A model generated the notes under the pieces. It was given only the letters and a program-made list of their open reading frames with translations, was not told where the DNA came from and did no database searches. This document shows positions 8,223 to 15,655 of a DNA stretch of 64,000 nucleotides, piece by piece. Numbering within the stretch: the stretch's first letter is position 1; the number at the start of each line of letters is the position of its first letter. Both the position numbers and the translations under genes were made by a program. Location: assembly GCA_041228335.1 (NCBI GenBank), contig CP166130.1, positions 1,760,638-1,824,637 on the forward strand, read 5' to 3'. This DNA comes from Alphaproteobacteria bacterium LSUCC0684 (lineage in GTDB: Bacteria > Pseudomonadota > Alphaproteobacteria > Puniceispirillales > UBA1172).

Positions 8223-8460
8223 ACGCCTGGCGGCGTTCACGTCGCCACAAGAAGAGCTTGACGGCAAAACCGGCACCGCCAACAACCCAGATCGCCAGCG
8301 CCGCACCTTCCGCCGTGATAAACTGCAGATACTGCATCTTGTCGGTGGCGAGCAGGCCGAGAATGACCATCATGAAAACCGTCAGCATGAAAAGCCGGAT
8401 GATCCGGCAACGCTGGCATCCGGTGTAACGGCTTGGTCTGGTCCGGCTGAGCGTGATCAT
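8200..8460 (-). CDS. Small two-helix membrane protein, unknown
   Basis: An 86-residue protein starting at MITLSRTRPSRY. It has two hydrophobic segments (about residues 25-42 and 50-68) and a charged tail. The frame remains open 45 codons further upstream, but that extension is Cys/Pro/Ser-rich and unlikely, so the internal ATG is preferred. No family is recognised. Its 3' end overlaps the convergent DUF1566-like gene. Confidence 0.5.
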   Translation of the reverse strand: MITLSRTRPSRYTGCQRCRIIRLFMLTVFMMVILGLLATDKMQYLQFITAEGAALAIWVVGGAGFAVKLFLWRRERRQASSDHEQA

Positions 8461-8588
8461 CTCTTTTGTTTTCCTCGTGCTTGCCGGGTGCAAGGCCCGA
8501 TGCGGCAGATCGGCCCCAATACCCGGAGCTTCCCGTCCCGATATGCAAGAACAATACCATGATTGCGGGCCAGAGGGAGGTTGAAAAA

Positions 8589-8617
8589 TTGACATTATGT
8601 TAATAATAAATTAATGA
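8589..8617 (+). promoter_or_regulatory. rpoN promoter region with CtrA-like box
   Basis: A TTGACA at 8589 and TAATGA at 8612 are spaced 17 bp, a sigma-70-type layout. Lying across it at 8600-8614 is TTAA-N7-TTAA, the full consensus of the alphaproteobacterial cell-cycle regulator CtrA. A second TTGACA at 8663 forms part of a TTGAC-N10-GTCAA inverted repeat. The stretch is very AT-rich, so chance matches are possible. Confidence 0.45.
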
Positions 8618-8749
8618 ATAATTATTATCTTACTGAAATATAATTATATTTTTATTCTTTTTTTGACAAAATTGCTCGTCAAATATTCTTTTTTGAAGGC
8701 CTGATTATTTCCCCCATGCTCTCCATAAAGACAACATGTGGAGGGTATC

Positions 8750-10240
8750 ATGCAGTTGAAACCAGTTATCAGGGCACAGCAGAAACAATCGCTCATTATC
8801 ACTCCCCAGTTGCAGCAGGCCATCAAACTGCTGCAGATGACCAATCTTGAAATCCGGGCCTTTCTTGAAGAACAGGCGCTGGAAAACCCTTTCCTCGATG
8901 TCCGCGACGCCAATGCCGACAAAGACAGTGCGGCCGATGCCCGGGATATGCCCGATCAGGCCGAACCTGCCGATCACGACATGCCGAGAGACGTGGCCGA
9001 CATGACGCCGGGCAACAATGCCCTTCAGGATGACCCGACGGCGCATGCCGATCTCGACAACCGGTATTCTTCGCTTGAAAACATGCCTGCCCGTTCCGCG
9101 TTTGACGGCGAAGCCGAGGACATGATGGCGCGGCTGGCCAATCCGGATGATGGCCTGCATGCGATGGTGCTCCGCCAGATCGACCTTGCCATTGACCCCG
9201 GTGACCGAGCCATTGCCTATATGCTCACCGATCTTCTGTCGCCGACGGGATGGCTGGACCAGCCGCTCGATGAGATCGCCGCCAGCACCAGCATCAGCCT
9301 CGAGCGTCTTGAGGAGGTTCTCAACACACTGCAGGAACTTGAACCGGCGGGGATTTTTGCCCGCAGTCTTTCGGAATGCCTCGCGCTGCAGGCAAAAGAC
9401 AACGGCGAATATGATCAGGTCATGGCAACGGTTCTCGACCATATCGAGCTGTTGGGCAAAGGTGAGATCGCCGCACTTGCACGCCTCGCCGATTGCAGCC
9501 AGGACGATATCCTTGACACCCTGCGCCTGATCCGCAGCTATAACCCGAAGCCAGGTGAAAGCTACAGCAATGACCTGCCGCCCCTGGGTGAGCCGGATGT
9601 GCTTGTCCGCCAGACCAAAGACGGCTGGGCGGTGGAGCTCAACCGGTCCACCCTGCCAACCATCCATATCCGCGAGAATTACGCCAAGGATATCGAGAAA
9701 ACCCTTGAGCGCAAGCGCGACGAGAACAGCAGCGATTTTATCGGCACGGCCATCGGTTCGGCCCGCTGGCTCAAGCGCGCGCTCGAACAGCGCAACATGA
9801 CCACCATGAAGATCTGCGCAGAGATCATCCGCCTGCAGCAGGATTTCATGAACCATGGCCTGGATGCGCTGAAACCCATGTCGCTCAAGACGATTGCCGA
9901 AGCCGTCGGCATGCATGAAAGCACCATCAGCCGGGTGACAAACGGCACCGTCATCCACACCCCCCGGGGCACCTATTCGCTCAAATCCTTCTTCAGCGTG
10001 TCGATTGCCACCGACGACGGCGACGAAGGCATGGCCGCCACCGCGGTCCGCAACAAGATCAAGAGCCTGATCGAAGCCGAAAGCCCGAACAAACCGCTCA
10101 GCGACAACGATATCGCCGAGGCGATCAGCGATCAGGGCATTACGCTGGCGCGCCGTACCGTTGCCAAGTATCGGGAGATGATGCGTATCCCTTCCTCGTC
10201 GGAACGTCGTCGTCTGGCACGGATGAAGATGATTGGCTAG
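8750..10240 (+). CDS. rpoN: RNA polymerase sigma-54 factor
   Basis: Alternative sigma factor that recognises -24/-12 promoters and needs AAA+ activators. The product is 496 residues from ATG 8750, chosen over GTG 8738 because GGAGGGT sits just before it and sigma-54 proteins begin MQLKP. Domains in order are the Gln/Leu-rich activator-interacting region (residues 1-50, SLIITPQLQQAIKLLQM), an acidic linker (about 50-115), the core-binding domain, a helix-turn-helix near residue 385 (TIAEAVGMHESTISRVT), and the RpoN box ARRTVAKYREMM near 465. Two sigma-54-like promoters lie within 2.5 kb on either side. Confidence 0.97.
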   Translation: MQLKPVIRAQQKQSLIITPQLQQAIKLLQMTNLEIRAFLEEQALENPFLDVRDANADKDSAADARDMPDQAEPADHDMPRDVADMTPGNNALQDDPTAHADLDNRYSSLENMPARSAFDGEAEDMMARLANPDDGLHAMVLRQIDLAIDPGDRAIAYMLTDLLSPTGWLDQPLDEIAASTSISLERLEEVLNTLQELEPAGIFARSLSECLALQAKDNGEYDQVMATVLDHIELLGKGEIAALARLADCSQDDILDTLRLIRSYNPKPGESYSNDLPPLGEPDVLVRQTKDGWAVELNRSTLPTIHIRENYAKDIEKTLERKRDENSSDFIGTAIGSARWLKRALEQRNMTTMKICAEIIRLQQDFMNHGLDALKPMSLKTIAEAVGMHESTISRVTNGTVIHTPRGTYSLKSFFSVSIATDDGDEGMAATAVRNKIKSLIEAESPNKPLSDNDIAEAISDQGITLARRTVAKYREMMRIPSSSERRRLARMKMIG

Positions 10241-10272
10241 GCCCGCAAGGCCCTGCCCGGAAAAAGCCTAGC
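10236..10272. terminator. Shared hairpin between convergent rpoN and small gene
   Basis: A 7-bp inverted repeat (GCTAGGC / GCCTAGC), enclosing a smaller GGCCCGCAAGGCCC stem, spans the stop codons of both converging genes. There is no strong U-tract, so termination strength is uncertain. Confidence 0.4.
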
Positions 10273-10471
10273 GCCGACGGACACCAAGTTTCTGATGGCG
10301 GGCGAGGAAGGCCTCACTCGTCAGGCCGAAATCCTGAAGATAACGGGCAAGCGGCACCGTCTCGCGGCTGGTGACCTCTTCCTGATCATTGTAATGGACA
10401 AAATTTACCCCCATCTCCGACGACGTGATGCCGTCTTCCTTGATGATATCTTTCACATTATGATCATTCAT
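10268..10471 (-). CDS. 67-residue protein under a sigma-54-type promoter, unknown
   Basis: A small acidic protein (MNDHNVKDIIKEDG at the start) ending ARHQKLGVRRR. The ATG at 10471 is preferred over one at 10498 because AAAGGGAG lies 8 bp upstream and because the upstream ATG would sit at the predicted transcription start. No family is recognised. It converges on rpoN and has the best sigma-54 promoter match in the window directly before it, suggesting a sigma-54-dependent regulator or motility accessory. Function is unknown. Confidence 0.6.
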   Translation of the reverse strand: MNDHNVKDIIKEDGITSSEMGVNFVHYNDQEEVTSRETVPLARYLQDFGLTSEAFLARHQKLGVRRR

Positions 10472-10507
10472 GGGCTTGCTCCCTTTCAGGTTCGTCAAGC
10501 CGATGAT

Positions 10508-10524
10508 TGCATGATCCGTGCCAA
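10508..10524 (-). promoter_or_regulatory. Sigma-54-type promoter, near-consensus
   Basis: On the minus strand TTGGCACGGATCATGCA fits TTGGCACG-N4-TTGCA with a single mismatch and GG-N10-GC spacing. The predicted transcription start is about base 10497, some 26 bp before the ATG of the 67-residue gene, which leaves room for its ribosome binding site. Confidence 0.7.
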
Positions 10525-10851
10525 TCAGGTACCGAGCGCCGCCATCGAATTGATGAAATCCTGATGCGAGGCCGGCATTTTTTCCACCCGCTCAAACAAC
10601 AGCCGCGCCGGAAACGCCCGGATCACGGTCTGGCCCGAGACCACCGCCGTATGCGGCCACAGCGCCCCGGCCAATACTTCGGGGATGCCGAAAAGCTGAT
10701 CTTTTTCATAAAAGCGGAGGATATTGCATCCCGGCCGGTCAAGCACAAGCACCCGCCCCTCTTCGACAAGATAGAAGAAATCCGCCGGCCGACCCTCGCG
10801 GAAGAGGACTTCGCCATCCATCATGCGGGCTGAAGGGATCTGCGTGCTCAT
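10525..10851 (-). CDS. Stand-alone cyclic-nucleotide-binding-fold protein (second of a pair)
   Basis: A 108-residue protein consisting of little more than a cyclic-nucleotide-binding beta-roll: DGEVLFREGRPADFFYLVEEGRVLVL, then LFGIPEVLAGALWPHTAVV and a closing AFPARLLFERVEK. It has no DNA-binding or enzyme domain. The usual phosphate-binding-cassette arginine is not evident, so ligand binding is uncertain. Its start overlaps the stop of the previous gene (ATGA), so the two small CNB proteins are probably made in equal amounts and may pair. Confidence 0.75.
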   Translation of the reverse strand: MSTQIPSARMMDGEVLFREGRPADFFYLVEEGRVLVLDRPGCNILRFYEKDQLFGIPEVLAGALWPHTAVVSGQTVIRAFPARLLFERVEKMPASHQDFINSMAALGT

Positions 10852-11228
10852 GCCACCACCTTGTCCGGGGTCATGTTTTTCTTGACCGTATCGCTTGCAA
10901 GGGAGCGGGCAAATACCCAGCTTGTCCTGTCTTCATCCTGCCAGCAGTTTTCCACCAGCTCCCGCGGCAGGACAAGCACCTCGCACCGGCTTGTCGCCAG
11001 CACATCTGCCTCGTAGCTCTCCAGTGCGAGAAAAGAGACAAAGCTGAGAAAATGCCCTGCCAGGAGCTCGCCTTCATTGACGATAGGATGCCGGGCCCTG
11101 GCGCTGCCTTCGAGCAGGAAATACGCCTGGTCGGTGGACGCCCCGGCGGTGATGATCGCCTTGCCCTTGTCAATGATCTGGCGTGGATAGGCCAGCGCTT
11201 CGGCATCCACGCGCAACGGTGTTTTCAT
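10848..11228 (-). CDS. Stand-alone cyclic-nucleotide-binding-fold protein (first of a pair)
   Basis: A 126-residue protein with the CNB-type pattern IIDKGKAIITAGASTDQAYFLLEGSARA, a diverged cassette (GHFLSFVSFLALESYEADVLA) and a short helical tail. No effector domain is present. It is coupled to the next CNB gene by an ATGA overlap and lies 86 bp downstream of a K+ channel gene on the same strand, so the pair could act as soluble sensors for that channel. That link is inferred from position only. Confidence 0.75.
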   Translation of the reverse strand: MKTPLRVDAEALAYPRQIIDKGKAIITAGASTDQAYFLLEGSARARHPIVNEGELLAGHFLSFVSFLALESYEADVLATSRCEVLVLPRELVENCWQDEDRTSWVFARSLASDTVKKNMTPDKVVA

Positions 11229-11314
11229 ATCAGCTTCCTCTACGGTGAATAAACGACACAGGAAGAGGAATGTTAGCCGCGCGCGTGAAAATCACCCGCC
11301 GGACCGAAGCGGTT

Positions 11315-12214
11315 TCAGTCGCGTTCCTTCAGCACGGTGATCAGCGCGTTGACATGTTCCTCGGAAAGGTGGAACTCACGACGCATCTGCTCAATTTTCT
11401 CCATCTCGTCCTCGGTCAAAAGGCCATCGCTGAGGGCGTGGGCGATCTCGGCCTCGATGATCATCTTGCGCTGGGCAATCTGGTTGGAGAAGGCCGAGGC
11501 AACGATACCTGTCAGCATCGCCACCACGCATACCCCCATGAGCGCGGTGATGGCGCCGACGATCCGGCCGACCGGCGTGATCGGCGAGACATCTCCATAT
11601 CCGACGGTGGTGAGGGTGATCAGCGACCACCACATCGTCTCGGGAATGGAGGAAAACTTGTCCGGCTGGGCTTCGTTTTCCACCAGATACATGACCGCGC
11701 TCGACATGAAGAGCGCGATCAGCAAAAGATACATCGCCGCGCCAAAAGAACTGAGCTCGGATTTGACCGCCGTCAAGAGATCCTCGAGCGCCGAGGAATA
11801 ATGCGAGATCTTGAAGAGCCGGACAAGACGCATGGCGCGGAGCCAGCGCAGATCCATGTCGCCGATGAAAAGCGGCAGGATACTCGGCAGAATGGCGAGA
11901 AGATCGATCAGCCCGGTGAAACTGAAGATATATTCGAGCCGCCGGGCGGAAGCCGAGGTGTATTTGCTGGTCTCATTGGCTTTGCTCGCCCAGATGCGCA
12001 GCAGATATTCGATCCCGAAGATGGTGACCGACAGCATCTCAAAGGCGAAGAACTCATCGGCATAGGCAATGCTCAGACGGTCGATAGATTCCAGCGAGAT
12101 CGCAACGATATTGAGGATGATCAGCAACCCGAGCAGGCGGTCCACCATCATGCTTGCGCGGTCATCCTTGCTGCCGCGTTCAAGAATTTGAAGCATGCGT
12201 TGTTGCGTGATCAT
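11315..12214 (-). CDS. Voltage-gated-type potassium channel
   Basis: A 299-residue six-helix ion channel subunit. Helices S1-S4 occupy about residues 25-150, with an arginine-bearing S4-like segment (DLRWLRAMRLVRLFKIS). The pore loop carries the K+ selectivity filter TTVGYGD near residue 210, followed by the last helix. A short helical, charged C-terminus (about residues 255-299) follows. It is an inner-membrane protein. The channel itself has no ligand-binding domain, but two stand-alone CNB proteins are encoded just downstream. Confidence 0.9.
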   Translation of the reverse strand: MITQQRMLQILERGSKDDRASMMVDRLLGLLIILNIVAISLESIDRLSIAYADEFFAFEMLSVTIFGIEYLLRIWASKANETSKYTSASARRLEYIFSFTGLIDLLAILPSILPLFIGDMDLRWLRAMRLVRLFKISHYSSALEDLLTAVKSELSSFGAAMYLLLIALFMSSAVMYLVENEAQPDKFSSIPETMWWSLITLTTVGYGDVSPITPVGRIVGAITALMGVCVVAMLTGIVASAFSNQIAQRKMIIEAEIAHALSDGLLTEDEMEKIEQMRREFHLSEEHVNALITVLKERD

Positions 12215-12279
12215 GATATGTACACCCGGGCTGTCTCAAACACGATTGGCCCCGAGTTTATACTATGGGAAAAAATCCA

Positions 12280-12576
12280 TCAATCGGCACGGAATGTTTC
12301 CGCCAGTTCCATGTTTTCAACGCATCTTCTGGTGAATTCCATCACATAGGCGCGGCCATAGATCTGGGTCATCCGCATGATGCCGAACCGCGCCGCCGCC
12401 AGCGCCACCGCGTTGGGATCACGCCTGAGGCCGGCAACCATATGCAGAAGCTCTTCTATATTATCGCGAATATTTTCAAGACGCGCGATTTCAGCTTCGG
12501 TAAGCGAGCCGTTGTCATCATCGGTCATCTTGGCGATTTCAGGGCGTTGTTTATTAAGATAGATAACTTCGCCCAT
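12280..12576 (-). CDS. Conserved-looking 98-residue protein, unknown
   Basis: A helical, soluble protein starting MGEVIYLNKQRP, a start style common in small alphaproteobacterial proteins. The middle (LTEAEIARLENIRDNIEELLHMVAGLRRDP) is a clear amphipathic helix. No family is recognised. It lies 65 bp upstream of the channel gene on the same strand and could share its transcript. Confidence 0.6.
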   Translation of the reverse strand: MGEVIYLNKQRPEIAKMTDDDNGSLTEAEIARLENIRDNIEELLHMVAGLRRDPNAVALAAARFGIMRMTQIYGRAYVMEFTRRCVENMELAETFRAD

Positions 12577-12656
12577 GAGACACCCTTTCGCTTTCCCGAT
12601 ATCAGACTATACGACCGGATGAGCCCCTGTTTTAGCCTCTCCCGGATACTTCCCCC

Positions 12657-12672
12657 TGGCATGGAGATTGCA
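12657..12672 (+). promoter_or_regulatory. Sigma-54-type promoter before the transglycosylase
   Basis: TGGCATGGAGATTGCA matches TGGYRYRN4TTGCW at every position with GG-N10-GC spacing. Transcription would start near base 12683, one base before the first ATG. Either the mRNA is nearly leaderless or translation begins slightly downstream (ATG 12687 or GTG 12693). Confidence 0.55.
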
Positions 12673-12683
12673 CCCATCTTCAC

Positions 12684-13517
12684 ATGATGCCTGTGTATTC
12701 ATCGAGATTTGCCGTTTTCCTTGCCGCTGTTCTGGCTGGAATTGCCGCGCTTGAGGCGATAGCCCAGCCCATGGTTCCCCGCCACCAGCATCCATCCTAT
12801 GAAAGCATCTGCGAGGCGCATACGCCTGACCTTGAAAAGGCGTTTGACCTGCCTCCGGGGGTGCTGACGGCAATTTCCCGGGTCGAATCCGGCCGCCCCA
12901 ATGCCGAGGGAATCCGGCAGGGCTGGCCCTGGACGATCAATCACGATGGCAAGGGGCTTTTTTTCGAGACCAAGGACGAGATGCTGGCCTATGCCCGCTC
13001 ACATATCGAAAAAGGGGACAGGCGCATGGACCTCGGCTGCATGCAGATCAGCCTGTTCTGGCATGGCGATGCGTTCAGCAGCCTTGATGAGATGGCCGAC
13101 CCGCCAAGCAATATCGCCTATGCCGCCGCCTTTCTTGCCGATCTCTCGGCCCAGCATGGAAGCCTTGATCAGGCGATCCGGCGCTACCATAACGCCGACC
13201 CGAAGGCGAATACCCCTTATGTTGCCCGTGTCTATGATGTCTGGCAGGCCCTTGCCGGTGATGCCGATCTCACCTCCGTCAGCCCACCCCAAGAAGTGAC
13301 CGCCCAGCCCAACACCGCCAGCACCAGAGCCATCCCGGCCCCGGCCAGCATCACGCCCGCCGTGATCATGGATGCTCCGGTAGTCGCCCCCTCCCCCCGG
13401 CCGGTCAGCGCCAGCCAGGTTGAGGCCGATCCCCTTGCCGCGGTAAGGGCGCGCCAGCCTCATCTCAAAGGGAAATGGGACAGGGTGGTGCTTTTCCGGA
13501 AAATGCTCAACCCCTGA
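12684..13517 (+). CDS. Exported lytic transglycosylase (SLT fold)
   Basis: A 277-residue protein with an N-terminal signal peptide (FAVFLAAVLAGIAALEAIAQ, cut near residue 28). An SLT-type domain (about residues 38-190) contains the catalytic glutamate in TAISRVESGR (Glu68), LGCMQIS and an IAYAAAFLADL/AIRRYHNAD tail typical of the fold. The C-terminal 90 residues are Pro/Ala/Ser-rich and probably unstructured. Such enzymes open peptidoglycan for envelope machines. The sigma-54-type promoter directly upstream and the nearby flagellar genes make a flagellar assembly role plausible. The exact start is uncertain by a few codons. Confidence 0.85.
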   Translation: MMPVYSSRFAVFLAAVLAGIAALEAIAQPMVPRHQHPSYESICEAHTPDLEKAFDLPPGVLTAISRVESGRPNAEGIRQGWPWTINHDGKGLFFETKDEMLAYARSHIEKGDRRMDLGCMQISLFWHGDAFSSLDEMADPPSNIAYAAAFLADLSAQHGSLDQAIRRYHNADPKANTPYVARVYDVWQALAGDADLTSVSPPQEVTAQPNTASTRAIPAPASITPAVIMDAPVVAPSPRPVSASQVEADPLAAVRARQPHLKGKWDRVVLFRKMLNP

Positions 13518-13521
13518 GAAA

Positions 13522-13543
13522 AGAGCCAGGCAAGCCTGGCTCT
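13522..13543 (+). terminator. Strong hairpin after the transglycosylase gene
   Basis: A perfect 10-bp inverted repeat (AGAGCCAGGC / GCCTGGCTCT) begins 4 bp after the stop codon. It is not followed by a U-run, so it may be Rho-assisted or a stabilising stem. Confidence 0.5.
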
Positions 13544-13739
13544 GACAAGGGGGAGATATATTCATGCGTATATCCATAAACGACCGGCGGCGGAAAACTT
13601 TAGCTCACCCCCGCATATTCTGCGCTGGAACCTCCTGATCCGGGCCAGCGAATATCACGAAACCCAAATGTTGTGGCCAACTCTGGCCTGATCAGGGTGA
13701 AGGTATAAACCTCGCCTCATTTCGGTCGTTAAGACAGGT

Positions 13740-13946
13740 ATGGAACTGTCACCGATCGCACATAACAATGCCGGCATGCGCCGCAACCCGAGGCGCGATG
13801 AGCACCTTGAAGATGAGGCACCGGAGCACGACGATGGCCCGGGCGATCTCTACGAAGCGCTTGGCTACCGCAAGCCTGTCATGCCGGGGATCACCACCCA
13901 GCAATGGCTTGAGAAACGCCTGCTCATCGAAAATATTTTCACCTGA
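13740..13946 (+). CDS. Small hypothetical protein
   Basis: A 68-residue charged protein (EHLEDEAPEHDDGPGDLYEALGYRKP in two parts, ending WLEKRLLIENIFT). An AGACAGG precedes the ATG as a weak ribosome binding site. A 74-codon frame also exists on the opposite strand, but the plus-strand product looks more protein-like. No family is recognised and it may not be real. Confidence 0.4.
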   Translation: MELSPIAHNNAGMRRNPRRDEHLEDEAPEHDDGPGDLYEALGYRKPVMPGITTQQWLEKRLLIENIFT

Positions 13947-13950
13947 TCTT

Positions 13951-14316
13951 CTAGCTGGCCCCGCGGCAGTCAAACGCCGACCTGATCATGGTTTCATCAA
14001 GTGAAATCGAGGTCACGTATCCAAGATCATATCCTTTTTCCTGGCACCGTGTTCTGATCTCCTGAAGAACCTCAAGAGGCGGAGCGATATCAAGCCTGCC
14101 CTGACTATCCCAGGTGACGTAACCTGATACCGGGTCTTCCGGCACGACATTGCCCTTGAACGAGGCATCCGGCTTCGGGGTCGTGGCGGGCGCGCAGGCG
14201 GCCATCCCCGCCAGAAGCAGGCAGGGAACGAGGCGGAGATACCGAGGGGAGACCGCCCCCTTGCGCAAGCATGAACGCGGCAGGTTCTGTCGGGGTAATG
14301 ACACGGGACGTTTCAT
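13951..14316 (-). CDS. Putative lipoprotein, unknown
   Basis: A 121-residue protein with a long basic N-terminus, then a hydrophobic segment and a lipobox LAGMAAC with Cys41. The mature part is about 80 residues and contains two further cysteines (TRCQEKG and FDCRGAS) that could form a disulfide. The start may lie downstream of the first ATG, since the basic N-terminus is long. No family is recognised. It stands alone. Confidence 0.6.
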   Translation of the reverse strand: MKRPVSLPRQNLPRSCLRKGAVSPRYLRLVPCLLLAGMAACAPATTPKPDASFKGNVVPEDPVSGYVTWDSQGRLDIAPPLEVLQEIRTRCQEKGYDLGYVTSISLDETMIRSAFDCRGAS

Positions 14317-14414
14317 GGTGCCTCAGAAATCTCCTTTAATACCTTTATAGATGATTCGTAAGAGCTTTCAGGGTAAAAAATTGCGGAAGCCCCAAGCGCT
14401 GGCTCCTTATTTTC

Positions 14415-14429
14415 AAGCCTGGCAGGCTT
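14415..14429 (-). terminator. Short hairpin after the lrgB-like gene
   Basis: AAGCCT-GCC-AGGCTT on the minus strand, followed by GAAAATAAGG, 25 bp past the lrgB-like stop. The stem is short and there is no clear U-run. Confidence 0.25.
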
Positions 14430-14453
14430 TACCGCCTCAATCCCGTCACCCTC

Positions 14454-15188
14454 CTAGAGGATATCGCCCAGCAGGCGAAACAGCAGCGGCAGCATGAACG
14501 CGGTGACAATTCCGCTGAGCCCCATGGCAACGGCAGCAAAAACGCCGGCGGTGTTGTTCCGGCTCATGGCCCGGGCGGTGCCGATCCCGTGGCTGGAAAG
14601 TCCAAAGGCAAATCCCCGCGCCGACATATCCCTGATCCGGGCCAGATCAAGAACAAATGTCCCCAGCGCGGCGCCAACAATCCCGGTCACGATTGTAATG
14701 ATCGCCGTCAGCGAGGGCACGCCGCCAATCATCTCCGAGATTCCCATCGCGATAGGCGCCGTCACATTCCGCGGCAGCAAGGACCGGATGGTGGACATCT
14801 CAAGCCCGAGCAGAAGGGAAAGCCCGAAGGTGATGGCAATGGCAAAAAACGCCCCAAGGACAACCGTTGCAAGGATGGCCAGCCGTTCCGCCATGACAAT
14901 CTTCCAGTTGAGATAGATCGGTACCGCCAGCGCCACGGTGGCGGGACCAAGCAGAAAATGGATGAATTTCGCACCGTTGAAATACCGTTCATAATCAACG
15001 TCAAAGACGATGAGGCAGGTGCTGACAAGACCAACGCTGACAGCAACCGGATTGAGCAGCGGAAACAGGTTTGCTGCCCGGTAGATGAAATCCGCCACCA
15101 GATAGCATCCCACCGTCAGCGTCAGCCAGAAGAGCGGTTCGGCCTGCAGATAGACCCAGACGTCATAAAGGCGGCTTGCATCACTCAT
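14454..15188 (-). CDS. lrgB: LrgB-family membrane protein
   Basis: A 244-residue multi-pass inner-membrane protein of the LrgB/CidB family, associated with murein hydrolase export control and, in some bacteria, with transport of small organic acids. Family features are FHFLLGPATVALAVPIY (seen here as HFLLGPATVALAVPIYLN), LLPRNVTAPIAMGISEMIGG and the C-terminal GLSSHGIGTARAM. Its start overlaps the lrgA-like gene by 8 bp, so the two are coupled. Confidence 0.92.
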   Translation of the reverse strand: MSDASRLYDVWVYLQAEPLFWLTLTVGCYLVADFIYRAANLFPLLNPVAVSVGLVSTCLIVFDVDYERYFNGAKFIHFLLGPATVALAVPIYLNWKIVMAERLAILATVVLGAFFAIAITFGLSLLLGLEMSTIRSLLPRNVTAPIAMGISEMIGGVPSLTAIITIVTGIVGAALGTFVLDLARIRDMSARGFAFGLSSHGIGTARAMSRNNTAGVFAAVAMGLSGIVTAFMLPLLFRLLGDIL

Positions 15189-15549
15189 CTGCGTCTCGTC
15201 TGGTCAATGCCTGGAACAAAAATGCCGTGAAGACAAGCGTTGCCAAGGTGCCAAGAACGATCACCCCGAGCACCCGCACAAGCTGGCTTTCCAGCAGCTG
15301 CAAATGCATGACCACCCCGACCCCTATGGGCACGAACAAAAGGGAAAGATGGCCGAGCAATGTCCCGGATGTGGTGATGAGGTCCTGGCGAAATACCGCA
15401 ATCGGGCCGGAAGCCTTGCGCTGGAACAAGAGAAGCCCCAGAAGCATGACCAACCCGATCACCGGCCCGGGCACGGCAAGCTCAAAGTATTTCTGGATGG
15501 CCTCACCTGCCAGCTGCAGCAAAAGGATCAGGAAAATGGCGTGGAGCAT
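15181..15549 (-). CDS. lrgA: LrgA/CidA-family holin-like protein
   Basis: A 122-residue protein with four hydrophobic helices. The family signature is present: LLQLAGEAIQKYFELAVPGPVIGLVMLLGLL, with the conserved PGPVIG, then LSLLFVPIGVGVV. It is the partner of the LrgB-family protein, with overlapping genes. LrgA proteins are described as holin-like in Gram-positive bacteria; the role in alphaproteobacteria is less clear. Confidence 0.92.
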   Translation of the reverse strand: MLHAIFLILLLQLAGEAIQKYFELAVPGPVIGLVMLLGLLLFQRKASGPIAVFRQDLITTSGTLLGHLSLLFVPIGVGVVMHLQLLESQLVRVLGVIVLGTLATLVFTAFLFQALTRRDADE

Positions 15550-15655
15550 AATTCTGTCCCGATTGCGATTTCCCTAGAAATACCCCTTCCCGGAACATTA
15601 GGCCAGCCCTTATGGACGCCAGAGATACGGATGCCGCCTTCTTGCGGGCCGGGTT

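Noticed and set aside
8705-9958. 417-codon frame antisense to rpoN
   Set aside because: Fully inside rpoN on the opposite strand, with no domain pattern and shadow-like composition.
11270-12349. 359-codon frame antisense to the K+ channel
   Set aside because: Its composition is low-complexity charged; the channel strand has the selectivity filter and helices.
13749-13973. 74-codon minus-strand frame opposite the 68-residue gene
   Set aside because: Overlaps the better plus-strand candidate and the end of the lipoprotein gene; no features.
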